Source of the DNA: Gammaproteobacteria bacterium
Lineage (GTDB): Bacteria > Pseudomonadota > Gammaproteobacteria > Xanthomonadales > SZUA-36
DNA: 64,000 nt
Reading direction: 5' to 3'
NCBI GenBank assembly: GCA_030428105.1
Contig: JAUIBE010000005.1
Location: forward strand, 114,856 to 178,855
Both the position numbers and the translations under genes were made by a program. This document shows positions 8,457 to 17,635 of the stretch, piece by piece. Below the pieces are notes generated by a model. It was not told where the DNA came from. It saw only the letters and a program-made list of their open reading frames with translations, and searched no databases. Each line of letters starts with the position of its first letter. Position 1 is the stretch's first letter.

Positions 8457-9530
8457 CTATTCCACGCCTTCTATTTCGTCCTTGTATTCCTCGTAGAGCT
8501 CAAAATTGTGCGCAATTGCGTCTGAGCCTTCGCCACGCTGGAACCTGGCCGCACGCAGTTGCTCTCGCACCCACACGTGCTCGGCCCAATTGCCATCGCC
8601 AGTCTTGACGATTTCCATTTCCGCGTTGTTGGCGCCCAGCGCTGTGCCCATGCCACTGTAGGCCTTGGCCACGTCCGCTGGAGAAAGCTTCCCCGCCTTT
8701 TCCTTTTCTTCCAGTTCCTTGCCCAGTTTTTCCATGTCCTGGGCGTACTCGCCCTGCAACTCGCGTGTCTTGCGCATGACGTCGGCATAGTCACGCACCT
8801 GGCGGGTGGTGATTTTGCCATCGGAGGGCGGTTCGAACTGGTCGGATTGCGCGGCTTCCATCAGGCGGCCCTGGCGCTCCATTTCGCCAAGCATGCCGGA
8901 GCCGAACACCGGGGTATCGGCATTGCGGCCCAGGCTGGAAACCGGAACACTGCGGTTCATGCCGCCGAGGCCCAGCACTGCGGCCAGGATCATGTTCACT
9001 ACCAGCACGCTCACCAGTGAAACGATGTAATGCACCACGCGCTTGTCTTCGGGTACACCCATGGCCAGCGGGATAATCTTGTACAGGAAGACCAGCGTCA
9101 GGATGCCGCCAGCCAGGGAAATCAGCCAGCCAATCCACGGAACCAGGGCGCCGATCGGTCCTGCCACCCAGGCAGGAATGGCGGCCAGTGAAACGGCTGC
9201 GAAGGCTCGTGAGAAGGTGCTGTTGCCTTTGAAAACACCGGCCAGGAAGTGGAAGACCGTAACCACGATGGCGATGCCGATGGCGGCGAACACGAGGCCG
9301 CTCACCAGCGCGCCAAGAAAACTCTGGCCATAGCCGAAGTAGGTGTAGCCGCCGACGATTCGCGAGAAAATCAGGGTCAGGATGACATTGGCCACCAGCA
9401 GCGGGCCGGTTAGCTGGATGGCGGTGTCCTGCCACGAGGGATTTTCGTCGAGGTATTTTTTCCAGGTGTTCTGCGAGTCAAGCAGCCCGCCCTTGATCAG
9501 ATCGATCGTCTTCTTGATGTCGAACGCCAT
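8457..9530 (-). CDS. Yip1-domain membrane protein with a cytoplasmic helical tail
   Basis: 357 residues. Five hydrophobic segments between about 40 and 195 have Yip1-like order and loops (ILTLIFSRIVGGYTYFGYG, AAVSLAAIPAWVAGPIG, LVFLYKIIPLAMGVPEDKR). The next 160 residues are soluble, charged and helical, with a Lys/Glu coiled-coil stretch (KLGKELEEKEKAGKL). The molecular role of bacterial Yip1 proteins is not known. It starts only about 100 bp from the divergent NERD gene. Confidence 0.8.
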   Translation of the reverse strand: MAFDIKKTIDLIKGGLLDSQNTWKKYLDENPSWQDTAIQLTGPLLVANVILTLIFSRIVGGYTYFGYGQSFLGALVSGLVFAAIGIAIVVTVFHFLAGVFKGNSTFSRAFAAVSLAAIPAWVAGPIGALVPWIGWLISLAGGILTLVFLYKIIPLAMGVPEDKRVVHYIVSLVSVLVVNMILAAVLGLGGMNRSVPVSSLGRNADTPVFGSGMLGEMERQGRLMEAAQSDQFEPPSDGKITTRQVRDYADVMRKTRELQGEYAQDMEKLGKELEEKEKAGKLSPADVAKAYSGMGTALGANNAEMEIVKTGDGNWAEHVWVREQLRAARFQRGEGSDAIAHNFELYEEYKDEIEGVE

Positions 9531-9629
9531 GTGTTGCTCTCCCGATTGGTGAATCGTCTAATCTTAACGGAAGCGGACCATAATTTGTCGGCTGGCGGAA
9601 CGATTGCTTGCCGCCCCGGTGTCCGTACT

Positions 9630-10541
9630 ATGATCAGCGCTATGGCCGAGACATTTTCCCAACATTGGAACCTGCTTTGGATTGGAGGTGCGCTGTTGCT
9701 GGCGGTCTTCCTGGGCTCGCCGCGGCACCGTGGCCAGGTCGCCTGGAAGCGCGTTCACAACCAGTTGCGCAACGCCCTGGACCAGCGGCGCTACACCCTG
9801 TTTGGACCGATGGCGCTGCCTGCTGGCGGTGGCTCACAGGCTGTCGACCACCTGGTTGTTTCGCGCTTCGGAGTTTTCGTGATCGTGTCGGAGCTGCGCA
9901 AAGGCGAAATCAGGGGAGGGGAGTCGCAGGAGTTCTGGGCGGAGAAGCGTGGTGGCGCGGTCCGGCGGTGGCCCAACCCGCTGTATCGGGCGAAACTGCA
10001 GATGGAAGCCGTGCAGCGGGTGGTCGAGTTGCCACGCCATTACTTCCATCTGCTGGTGGCCGTCGAAGGCCTGCAACGACCCTCCAGGCTTGTTCCAGAA
10101 AATGTGCTGCCGGCATCCTCGATGGTGGCCTGGGTACGCGCCCGTGACAAGCAGTTGCTGAGCCCGGAGCAAGCCGACCGGGTGGTAAAAGCCATCACCG
10201 ACGCGGCGATGCCTGCGCCAAAGCCTTCGCGTCGCGTCGCCGCTGTACGTTGGGCCCTAGGCCTGGTCGCGGTGGCGGGCGCCTGGTGGGTTTATGGCGA
10301 TGAAATCACCGACTTTGTACGCCACGCGGAGATCCGCGTGGAGCAGGCCGCAGCGCCCGGGCGTTTCGATGACGAAGGACAGCGCAAGCCAGAACAGCAG
10401 ATCTTCGAGGAATCGCTGATCTGCGCATATTCTGTCGACACCCAGCGTTGCGCCTGTTACGACCCGGCGGGAGAGCGCGTATCGCTGGGCCTGGACCGAT
10501 GCCGCGAACTGTCTGAACGCGGCTCGGTGCTCAACCAGTAG
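9630..10541 (+). CDS. NERD-domain membrane protein with a Cys-rich C-terminal tail
   Basis: 303 residues. A membrane segment at about 15-30 (LLWIGGALLLAVFLGS) is followed by a NERD (nuclease-related) domain at about 38-150 with ALDQRRYTLFGPMALP, VDHLVVSRFGVFVIVSE and NPLYRAKLQ. A second membrane segment (WALGLVAVAGAWWVYG) comes near 205-220. The remaining tail is probably extracytoplasmic and ends in a CAYSVDTQRCACYDPAGE...C pattern resembling the C-terminal motif of Zot-family phage proteins. Start is uncertain between ATG 9630 and 9642; neither has a good ribosome binding site. NERD nuclease activity is inferred from family only. Confidence 0.75.
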   Translation: MISAMAETFSQHWNLLWIGGALLLAVFLGSPRHRGQVAWKRVHNQLRNALDQRRYTLFGPMALPAGGGSQAVDHLVVSRFGVFVIVSELRKGEIRGGESQEFWAEKRGGAVRRWPNPLYRAKLQMEAVQRVVELPRHYFHLLVAVEGLQRPSRLVPENVLPASSMVAWVRARDKQLLSPEQADRVVKAITDAAMPAPKPSRRVAAVRWALGLVAVAGAWWVYGDEITDFVRHAEIRVEQAAAPGRFDDEGQRKPEQQIFEESLICAYSVDTQRCACYDPAGERVSLGLDRCRELSERGSVLNQ

Positions 10542-10547
10542 TTACCA

Positions 10548-11864
10548 CTACTGGTTGCTGGAAAGGTATTCCCACGCCATCGCCGCCATCGCCTGGACGC
10601 CCAGGTCGAAGCCGCCTTCATCGACCAGGAAATCCGGCGTGTGGTGCGCGGCCGCCTCGCTGGCTGGCGTGTCCAGCGGCCTGCCGCCCAGGGAAATATA
10701 GAAGCCCGGGACCTCGCGTGAAATGAAGGAAAAGTCTTCCGCACCGGTGGTTGGCTTGAGCTCATCCAGGTTGGAGGCGCCTGCAACCTGTTCCAGCACC
10801 GGGATCATCGTTTCGGCCAGCGCCGGGTTGTTGGCGGTGACCGGGTAGGAAGTCGAAAGCGGAATGCGCACATCAACCGTGGCGCCCATCGAGGTAGCCA
10901 CGCCCTCGGCGATTTCACGTACGCGCTGGTGTATCTGCTCGCGCATGCCTTCATCCAGCGAGCGAATGGTGCCTACCATCTCCACCTTCTCCGGAATGAT
11001 GTTCGAGCGCACACCGCCATGGATGCTGCCAATCGTGACGATTGCTGGCTGCTCAGTGATGCGCATGTTGCGGCTGACAATGGTCTGCAGTGCATTGATG
11101 ATTTGCGCCGAGACCACCACGCTGTCGATGCCGCTCCATGGCGATGCGCCGTGCGACTGCTTGCCATGCACGGTTATGCCGAAATCATCGACGCTGGCGT
11201 AGCGCGGGCCACGCGAATAGCCGATGCGGCCGACCTGCTGGATGGCGTCGATGTGCAGCGCAAAAGCGGCGTCTACCGGCGGGTTGTCCAGTACGCCTTC
11301 CTTGACCATCAGTTCGGCGCCGCCTTCCTCACCCATGGGCGGCCCTTCCTCGGCGGGCTGGAAAACGAACTTGATGGTGCCGGGCAGGTCATCGCGCATT
11401 GCAGAAAGCACTTCGGCTGCACCCATCAGGATGGCGACGTGGGTGTCGTGGCCGCAGGCGTGCATCACCGGCACTTCTTCGCCGTTGTACTCCCCGCGCG
11501 CCTGCGAACGGAAGGGCAGGTCATTGCGTTCTGCTACTGGCAGTCCGTCCATGTCGGCGCGCAACAGCACCACCGGACCGGGTTTGCCACCCCTTAGAAT
11601 GCCAACCACGCCGGTATGCGCAACGCCGGTTTGCACCTCCATGCCCAGGGTTTCCAGGTGTTCGGCAACGATTCCCGCGGTGCGGAACTCGCGGTTGGAC
11701 AGTTCCGGGTGTTCGTGGAAGTCGCGGCGCCATTCCACGACGCGGCCTGAGACCGATTCACTGAGGCTGCGGATCGAATCCATGGGCACGTCTGCAACCG
11801 CGGAAGCGGGCAGGAATGTGGCGCTGGCAATGGCTACAAGGCAAAAGAATCTGGCGGGTTTCAT
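10548..11864 (-). CDS. Exported M20-family amidohydrolase
   Basis: 438 residues with a cleavable signal peptide (about 1-24, ending ASAVA), so it is probably periplasmic. The M20D metallohydrolase fold is shown by DFHEHPELSNREFRT, the metal-binding HACGHDTHVAILMGAAEVL, EEGPPMGEEGGAE and the dimerization-domain entry HGKQSHGASPWSGID. Nearest known activities are hydrolysis of N-acyl amino acids or hippurate-like amides; the real substrate is unknown. The upstream ATG at 11888 would precede the signal peptide with a charged stretch, so 11864 is used. Divergent from deoA across 172 bp. Confidence 0.88.
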   Translation of the reverse strand: MKPARFFCLVAIASATFLPASAVADVPMDSIRSLSESVSGRVVEWRRDFHEHPELSNREFRTAGIVAEHLETLGMEVQTGVAHTGVVGILRGGKPGPVVLLRADMDGLPVAERNDLPFRSQARGEYNGEEVPVMHACGHDTHVAILMGAAEVLSAMRDDLPGTIKFVFQPAEEGPPMGEEGGAELMVKEGVLDNPPVDAAFALHIDAIQQVGRIGYSRGPRYASVDDFGITVHGKQSHGASPWSGIDSVVVSAQIINALQTIVSRNMRITEQPAIVTIGSIHGGVRSNIIPEKVEMVGTIRSLDEGMREQIHQRVREIAEGVATSMGATVDVRIPLSTSYPVTANNPALAETMIPVLEQVAGASNLDELKPTTGAEDFSFISREVPGFYISLGGRPLDTPASEAAAHHTPDFLVDEGGFDLGVQAMAAMAWEYLSSNQ

Positions 11865-12036
11865 GTGGCTTGGTCTTCCAATTGGCATTGAAGGTGGCCG
11901 CTAAGAGTGAATCAAACGAGGGCGCTTGGCAATTCGGCGCGCGCCGGGTGCATGAATCCTTCCCGCGAAAGGAGTATCTTGGTGCGCCGCGCTTGTGCGC
12001 GGAGGGAGGCCAACTGCAGGTTACCGAGACAGCTTG

Positions 12037-13356
12037 ATGAAACTGATTCCCGAGGAAATCATTCGCTCCAAGCGTGATGGGCAGCAGCTCGAAACGGAGC
12101 AGATTGCCGCGTTTGTGCGCGGTATTACCGAGGGAACAGTGGGTGACGAACAGATCGCAGCGATGGCAATGGCCATCTGGTTCCAGGGCCTGGAACCGCG
12201 CGAGTTGCGCGACCTGACCCTGGCCATTCGCGACAGCGGTACGGTATTGCAGTGGCCGGATCTTCCGGGCCCCGTGCTAGACAAGCATTCCACCGGCGGG
12301 GTCGGTGACATGGTGAGTTTTCTCGTCGGCCCCATCGTTGCTGCCTGCGGTGGCTTCGTGCCGATGATATCCGGGCGAGGCCTGGGCCATACCGGCGGAA
12401 CGCTGGATAAACTCGAGAGCTTTCCAGGCATCAATGTGTTGCCCGGGCTCGACCAGTTCCAGGACTGGGTCAGGAAACTTGGCATTGCAATTGTCGGGCA
12501 GACCGACCAACTGGCGCCTGCCGATCGCAGGATCTACGCAGTGCGCGATTCAACGTCCACGGTGGCCAACCGGTCATTGATTATCTCTTCGATTCTCGGC
12601 AAGAAGCTCAGCGAAGGCCTGGATGGCCTGGTGATGGATATCAAGGTGGGCAGTGGGGCATTCATGTCGGCTGCCAGTGATGGACAACAGTTGGCCGAAG
12701 AACTGTGCGGGGTGGCCGCCAGCGCCCAATTGCCGACCGTGGCGGTGATCAGCGATATGGATCAGCCGCTGGCCTGCACCGCGGGCAATGCGCTGGAAAT
12801 GCGTGAGGCAATCGATTACCTGGCAGGTGATTTCCGTCACCCCCGGTTGCACGCGGTAAGCGTCCGCATTGCCAGCGAAATGCTCTGGGTGGGCAAGCTT
12901 GCGGATAGCCTGGAAGATGCAGAGAAAAAGGTCCTTGCCGCGCTTGAAAGCGGCGCCGCGGCCGAGCGGTTCGAGAAAATGGTTGCTGGCCAGGGCGGCC
13001 CCAGTGTTCCCTTTGAGCGCCTGGCGCAACATCTGCCGGAGGCTCCGCTGGTCAAGCCGGTATACCCTGGGGAAACGGGTGCGATTTCCAGCGTGGATAC
13101 CCGCGCCCTTGGGTTGGCGGTGGTTGTCCTGGGTGGTGGGCGGAAACGAGCGGGCCAGGGAATCGACCACGCTGTTGGCCTGGCTGAACTGGTATCGGTT
13201 GGCGACGAGGTCAGCAGCGAACGCCCGCTGGCTGTGATTCACGCGAACAGCCAGTCGGCCTGGGACGAGGCCAGCCAGGTGGTGCGTGCCGCCTACCAGG
13301 TTGGCCAAGCGGGGCAGCAGCCTGGAGATAATGTCATCCTGGGACGGCACCCGTAG
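12037..13356 (+). CDS. deoA: Thymidine phosphorylase
   Basis: Phosphorolysis of thymidine to thymine and deoxyribose 1-phosphate in pyrimidine salvage. 439 residues, normal for DeoA. Family signature VLDKHSTGGVGDMVSFLVGP near 85, catalytic RDSTSTVANRSLIISSIL, KVGSGAFM, and the C-terminal GLAVVVLGGGRKRAGQ domain. ATG at 12037 begins MKLIPEEIIRSKRDG, the canonical DeoA N-terminus. Followed 25 bp later by cdd, so both act on pyrimidine nucleosides. Confidence 0.95.
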   Translation: MKLIPEEIIRSKRDGQQLETEQIAAFVRGITEGTVGDEQIAAMAMAIWFQGLEPRELRDLTLAIRDSGTVLQWPDLPGPVLDKHSTGGVGDMVSFLVGPIVAACGGFVPMISGRGLGHTGGTLDKLESFPGINVLPGLDQFQDWVRKLGIAIVGQTDQLAPADRRIYAVRDSTSTVANRSLIISSILGKKLSEGLDGLVMDIKVGSGAFMSAASDGQQLAEELCGVAASAQLPTVAVISDMDQPLACTAGNALEMREAIDYLAGDFRHPRLHAVSVRIASEMLWVGKLADSLEDAEKKVLAALESGAAAERFEKMVAGQGGPSVPFERLAQHLPEAPLVKPVYPGETGAISSVDTRALGLAVVVLGGGRKRAGQGIDHAVGLAELVSVGDEVSSERPLAVIHANSQSAWDEASQVVRAAYQVGQAGQQPGDNVILGRHP

Positions 13357-13381
13357 TCAACAAAGTAATCGAGGCAAAACC

Positions 13382-13795
13382 ATGCACGAGCACTGGCCTG
13401 ATGAGTTGATCGACAAACTAAAGTCCGCGGCGCGTGATGCCTGTTCTAACGCTCATGCGCCATACAGTCGCTTTCCGGTGGGTGCCGCGCTGGTTACCGA
13501 CTCGGGCGTTGTGTTTGCCGGCTGCAATGTTGAGAACGCTTCTTTCGGCCTGACCATCTGCGCGGAACGCAACGCGGTGGCCCAGGCAGTGGCCCACGGC
13601 GTGCGCGCCGGCGAGGTGGCGGCCATGTTGATCTATACTCCGGGACAGGAGGCGCACGCTCCGTGTGGAGCCTGCCGCCAGGTGATGCATGAGTTTATGC
13701 CGGTGGATGCACCGGTGGCCTCCAGTTGCGAGCACGAGGTCTATCGCTTCTGGAAAATGTCTGACCTCATCATTGACCCTTTCAAGCTGATATGA
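13382..13795 (+). CDS. cdd: Cytidine deaminase
   Basis: 137-residue tetrameric-type zinc enzyme that deaminates cytidine and deoxycytidine. Zinc and catalytic residues are visible in CAERNAVAQAV (Cys ligand and catalytic Glu) and PCGACRQVMHEF (two Cys ligands). SRFPVGAAL and GCNVENASFG form the substrate pocket. Start ATG at 13382 follows AGGCAAAAC. Pairs functionally with deoA upstream; its stop codon overlaps the next gene (ATGA). Confidence 0.96.
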   Translation: MHEHWPDELIDKLKSAARDACSNAHAPYSRFPVGAALVTDSGVVFAGCNVENASFGLTICAERNAVAQAVAHGVRAGEVAAMLIYTPGQEAHAPCGACRQVMHEFMPVDAPVASSCEHEVYRFWKMSDLIIDPFKLI

Positions 13796-14382
13796 AAAAA
13801 CCAAGCAGCCCTGCAAGACGCGCATTCCTTTCACAGCTCAGTGGCACCGCCGGTGTCGGTTGGCTGGCAACCCAATGGCCACTGTTTCTCGCCGCCGCTG
13901 AAGCCGCCAGCGAACAACAGGCGAGGGGCGAAGGATTCGCAGCCCTCGGGCCGGAACTTGCAGCCGCACTGGACGCGGTGACCGCACAGATTATCCCCAG
14001 CGGCGAAACTCCTGGTGCCCGCGAAGCCGGCGCCATCTGGTTCATCGACGCCCTGGTGGCTACATCCTGGGGCTGGGCCATGCCGATGCTGGAAGCGGGC
14101 GTGGAGGAGCTCAATCGCGGTTCAGGGCCGGAACTCAACTTTGCTGACCTGCCGTTTGACGAGCAGACCGCGGTGCTTGCAGAAATGGCGAGCGGACAGT
14201 TTTTCTCCATCCTGCGCATGCTTACCATAGCCGGCACATTTGCGCTTCCAGCGCTGGGAGGAAATCGCGACAAGCTGGGTTGGCAAATGATCGGCTTTGA
14301 AAACAGGCACGTCTGGCTGCCTCCATTCGGGTATTACGATGCCGAATGGAAACAGCCTTCCGAGATCGGGGGTGAGTCATGA
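13792..14382 (+). CDS. Tat-exported small subunit, gluconate 2-dehydrogenase subunit 3 type
   Basis: 196 residues. The N-terminus SPARRAFLSQLSGTAGVGW is a twin-arginine signal. The body has the subunit-3 pattern AALDAVTAQIIPSGETPGAREAGAIWFID and a conserved tail NRHVWLPPFGYYDAEW. Such proteins are chaperone-like partner subunits of GMC dehydrogenases and carry them through the Tat pathway. ATGA overlaps at both ends (cdd stop and GMC start) imply translational coupling. Confidence 0.85.
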   Translation: MKKPSSPARRAFLSQLSGTAGVGWLATQWPLFLAAAEAASEQQARGEGFAALGPELAAALDAVTAQIIPSGETPGAREAGAIWFIDALVATSWGWAMPMLEAGVEELNRGSGPELNFADLPFDEQTAVLAEMASGQFFSILRMLTIAGTFALPALGGNRDKLGWQMIGFENRHVWLPPFGYYDAEWKQPSEIGGES

Positions 14383-16040
14383 GCATGCGCCGGTACAAGC
14401 CTTCGGAGGAAGTCGATTTCGTCATTATTGGCTCTGGCGCTGCCGGGGGTGTGCTCGCCAAGGAACTTTCGGTGGCCGGGTTCAGCGTGGTGGTGCTGGA
14501 GCAGGGGCTATACCGCACCAACGGCGACTTCACCCACGACGAGTGGGATGTGTTCTTCCAGAATGAAATGACCAATCACCCCTCGTGGAATGACCCGCAA
14601 ACCTTTCGCCATTCCATGGATGACGAGGCCAGCGTGGCGCCCAGCCTTCCGCCGGCAATTTATGCGCGCACGGTGGGCGGCAGCAGCGTGCACTTTTCCG
14701 CCAACTTCTGGCGCTTTCGCCCGATCGACTTCAAGGAGAAAAGCCTGCTGGGAGATATACCCGGCACCGGCTTCGACGATTGGCCGCTGACCTACGAGGA
14801 ACTGGAGCCTTACTACACCAAGGTTGACTGGCAAATCGGCGTATCTGGGGCCGTTGGACCGTTTGACCCACCCCGTTCTAAGCCTTACCCGATGCCGCCG
14901 TTACCAATCAAGTCATCCGGCGTAATCCTGGAGAAGGGCGCCCGGGCGCTTGGCCTGCATCCGCAACCTGCGCCGCTTGCGATACTTTCGCAGCCGTTCA
15001 ATGGCCGCGCCCCTTGCATGCACTGTGGCTTTTGCATGGCTTTCGGTTGCGAGGTTGGGGCAAAGTCGTCAACCCTGGTCAGCATGATTCCGTTGGCGGA
15101 AGCCACGGGCAACTGCGAAATTCGTCCGCTTTCCACGGTGAACCGCATCAGTACTGATAAGAACGGGCGTGTCGACAAGGTGGTTTACATGGATGCCAGT
15201 GGCACCGAGCACGCCCAGCGAGCCAAGGCGGTGATCGTTTCCGCCAATGGCGCGGAAACACCGCGCCTGCTACTGATGTCCGAGTCCGCGGCCCATCCTG
15301 ACGGGCTGGCGAACGGTTCCGGTCTGGTGGGCAAATACCTGATGGGCAACGCACACTCGGAGACTGCGGCCTGGTTTGACCAGCCGCTTAACGATTACAA
15401 AAGCGTCCAGGCCAGTCGCATTGTCCATGACTTCTACGAGAGCGATCCGGACCGCGGGTTCTATGGCGGAGGCGGCATTGACGCCCGCTCCCTGCTGGAC
15501 GCGACCCCCATCATGCATGCCTTCCTCGGCACGCCGCCGGATATTCCAACCTGGGGTGCGGAGTTCAAGCAGTTCGTCGAGCACTCGTTCACCCGCAAGA
15601 TGACGCTGTTGGGTAGCGCCACGTCGTTGCCGCTGGAGACCAACAATATCAGCCTTGATCCCGAGGTGAAGGACGACAAGGGCCGCCCAGCGCTAAGAAT
15701 TACTTACCGTGACCATGATGATGACCTGGCGATTGCCAGTTTCCTGCAGGATCGATCTGCGGAGATCCTGGAGGCAGCCGGTGCGGAACGCATCTGGAAG
15801 AAAGACGTGGTGCCAACCACCCTGCTGGCGCACCTGCTGGGCACCTGCCGAATGGGCGATGATCCACAGCGCTCGGTGGTAGACCGTTATCACCGTAGCC
15901 ATGAAGTGCCCAACCTGTTTGTCTGTGACGGCAGTAATTTTGTAACCAGTGGTCGCGGCCAACCCACCATGACCATCCAGGCGCTGGCGTTCCGGGCAGC
16001 CGAGCATATCGGCCGCCAGGCGCGTGCCGGGGAAATCTGA
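14379..16040 (+). CDS. GMC-family FAD oxidoreductase
   Basis: 553 residues. FAD-binding Rossmann motif VDFVIIGSGAAGGVLAKEL at about 13-31 and a GMC signature TVGGSSVHFSANFWRF. A Cys cluster PCMHCGFCMAFGCEVGAKSS recalls the gluconate/sorbitol dehydrogenase large subunit. The C-terminal catalytic region has LLGTCRMGDDPQRSVVD and CDGSNFVTSGRGQPTMTIQALAFRA. It has no signal of its own, so it likely travels with the Tat partner encoded just upstream and passes electrons to cytochrome or quinone. The substrate cannot be read from sequence. Confidence 0.9.
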   Translation: MSMRRYKPSEEVDFVIIGSGAAGGVLAKELSVAGFSVVVLEQGLYRTNGDFTHDEWDVFFQNEMTNHPSWNDPQTFRHSMDDEASVAPSLPPAIYARTVGGSSVHFSANFWRFRPIDFKEKSLLGDIPGTGFDDWPLTYEELEPYYTKVDWQIGVSGAVGPFDPPRSKPYPMPPLPIKSSGVILEKGARALGLHPQPAPLAILSQPFNGRAPCMHCGFCMAFGCEVGAKSSTLVSMIPLAEATGNCEIRPLSTVNRISTDKNGRVDKVVYMDASGTEHAQRAKAVIVSANGAETPRLLLMSESAAHPDGLANGSGLVGKYLMGNAHSETAAWFDQPLNDYKSVQASRIVHDFYESDPDRGFYGGGGIDARSLLDATPIMHAFLGTPPDIPTWGAEFKQFVEHSFTRKMTLLGSATSLPLETNNISLDPEVKDDKGRPALRITYRDHDDDLAIASFLQDRSAEILEAAGAERIWKKDVVPTTLLAHLLGTCRMGDDPQRSVVDRYHRSHEVPNLFVCDGSNFVTSGRGQPTMTIQALAFRAAEHIGRQARAGEI

Positions 16041-16074
16041 TTTAGTGCAATCCGGAGTCAAAAAAGGAGCCTCC

Positions 16075-16530
16075 ATGAAGAACATCCAAGTCTTGTTATC
16101 CATTCTGCTTGTTTCCCTGTCTTGCCCACTGATGGCCGGGGATGCCCCTGACGTCGAGTACTTCCCGGCCGGCAGCGACACCGAGCGCAAGCTGCCGTTT
16201 TCCGACGCGGTTCGAGTGGGCAACCTGGTATTCCTGTCAGGAAAACTGGGTAACAAGCCCGGCACACTTGAGTTGGCTCCAGGCGGGATCAAGGGCGAAA
16301 CCCGGCAAACCCTGGAAAACATCAAGGCCAGCCTCGAGCGGGTGGGTTCGTCAATGGGTGAAGTAGTCAAATGCACCGTGTTCCTGGCGGACATTGCCGA
16401 GTGGGCGGACATGAACGAGGTCTACATGGAATACTTCCCGGAAAACCCGCCGGCGCGGAGTGCGCTGGGTTCCAGTGGCCTGGCACTCAACGCCCGAACC
16501 GAGATTGAGTGTATTGCAACAGTGAAGTAG
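16075..16530 (+). CDS. RidA-family protein with signal peptide
   Basis: 151 residues. A Sec signal peptide (about 1-22, VLLSILLVSLSCPLMAG, possibly a lipobox at the Cys) precedes a YjgF/RidA fold with VGNLVFLSGKLGNKPG, TLENIKASLERVGSSMGEVVKCTVFLADI and ARSALGSSGLALNARTEIECIA. Cytosolic RidA deaminates reactive enamines; the Arg in PARSALG fits that, but an exported form must act outside the cytoplasm. AAGGAG lies 8 nt before the ATG at 16075. It follows the GMC gene by 34 bp. Confidence 0.87.
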   Translation: MKNIQVLLSILLVSLSCPLMAGDAPDVEYFPAGSDTERKLPFSDAVRVGNLVFLSGKLGNKPGTLELAPGGIKGETRQTLENIKASLERVGSSMGEVVKCTVFLADIAEWADMNEVYMEYFPENPPARSALGSSGLALNARTEIECIATVK

Positions 16531-16554
16531 CCCTTTTCACGGGAGGTCTTCCAC

Positions 16555-17004
16555 ATGGCCGAGTACAGAAAGGTTGTTGCCGCGGTAGATTTGAGCGCTG
16601 AGTCCGCCACTGTCGTCAAGCGAGCTGTAAGTGTCGCAGGCGAAAGTGGCGAGGTTCACGTGGTGTTTGTCCAGGAGCCGATGGACTCCGTTTACATGGG
16701 CGTGGTTCCGTATGGCCCGGTGTTTGTAGGCCTGGACCAGGTAGAGCAGAAATTGCGTGAAGAACTGGAATCGCGAATGCGCAAGCTGGGCGAAGCGCAC
16801 GCGATTCCGCGGTCCCGCCAGCACATCCTGGATGGCAACGCCGCGCCGGAAATTCGCCGTTTTGCCGAGGACAACGAGGCCGACCTGGTGGTGCTCGGAA
16901 CCCACGGCCAGAAGGGCGTCCAGCTGCTGCTGGGCTCCACCGCCAACTCGGTGCTGCACGGCGTGTGTTGCGATGTGCTGGCTGTGCGAATCCGTGAAGA
17001 CTGA
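16555..17004 (+). CDS. Universal stress protein, UspA family
   Basis: 149 residues, one Usp domain. N-terminal YRKVVAAVDLSAES and the ATP-binding C-terminal LVVLGTHGQKGVQLLLGSTA (G-2x-G-9x-G-S/T pattern) predict a nucleotide-binding stress protein. GGGAGG ribosome binding site 8-12 nt upstream. Its last 11 nt overlap the next gene in another frame, so the two are coupled. Confidence 0.92.
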   Translation: MAEYRKVVAAVDLSAESATVVKRAVSVAGESGEVHVVFVQEPMDSVYMGVVPYGPVFVGLDQVEQKLREELESRMRKLGEAHAIPRSRQHILDGNAAPEIRRFAEDNEADLVVLGTHGQKGVQLLLGSTANSVLHGVCCDVLAVRIRED

Positions 17005-17629
17005 GGCGCGCTCGCTAACAACACTCAACTACCTGTGGCTTGGCGTTTACCTGGCCGTTCTGGCCTGGTCTGCCTGGAAGCCTCACGATTATCCTACCTG
17101 GTGGCTGGAGGTACTGCCGGCCATGGCTGCGCTGGTGCTCCTGGCTGTAACCCGTGGCCACTTTCCGCTCACGCCACTGCTGTATTTCCTGGTCCTGGTC
17201 CACGCCGTCATCCTGATGGTGGGTGGGCATTACACTTATGCCGAGGTACCGCTCGGCGATTGGGTGCGGGACTGGAGCGGAGGCGAGCGCAACAACTACG
17301 ACAAGCTGGGCCACCTGGCGCAGGGTTTTGTTCCGGCCATCGCCGCTCGAGAAATCCTGATCAGGCTCGATGTGCTCAACAAGCGCGGTTGGCTGTGGCT
17401 GTTCGTGGTGTCGATTTGCCTGGCTTTCAGCGCGTTTTACGAATTGCTGGAATGGTGGGCGGCAGCGTTGGCCGGGGAGGGCGCCGATTCCTTCCTGGGG
17501 ACGCAGGGGTACGTTTGGGACACGCAGTCGGATATGTTCCTGGCCCTGCTTGGGGCTATCGCAGCGCTGCTGATGCTGTCACGAGCCCATGATCGGCAGT
17601 TGGCGCGGTTGCCCGCCAGCGGCGGCTAG
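16994..17629 (+). CDS. DUF2238 (YjdF-type) inner-membrane protein
   Basis: 211 residues from a GTG at 16994, inside the usp gene end. Six or so hydrophobic segments. The family blocks HYTYAEVPLGDWVRD, NNYDKLGHLAQGF, FSAFYELLEWW and GYVWDTQSDMFLALLG are clear. Function in this family is unknown. Coupling to a universal stress protein is the only functional hint. Converges with dxs 6 bp downstream. Confidence 0.82.
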   Translation: MKTEARSLTTLNYLWLGVYLAVLAWSAWKPHDYPTWWLEVLPAMAALVLLAVTRGHFPLTPLLYFLVLVHAVILMVGGHYTYAEVPLGDWVRDWSGGERNNYDKLGHLAQGFVPAIAAREILIRLDVLNKRGWLWLFVVSICLAFSAFYELLEWWAAALAGEGADSFLGTQGYVWDTQSDMFLALLGAIAALLMLSRAHDRQLARLPASGG

Positions 17630-17635
17630 AAAGCG

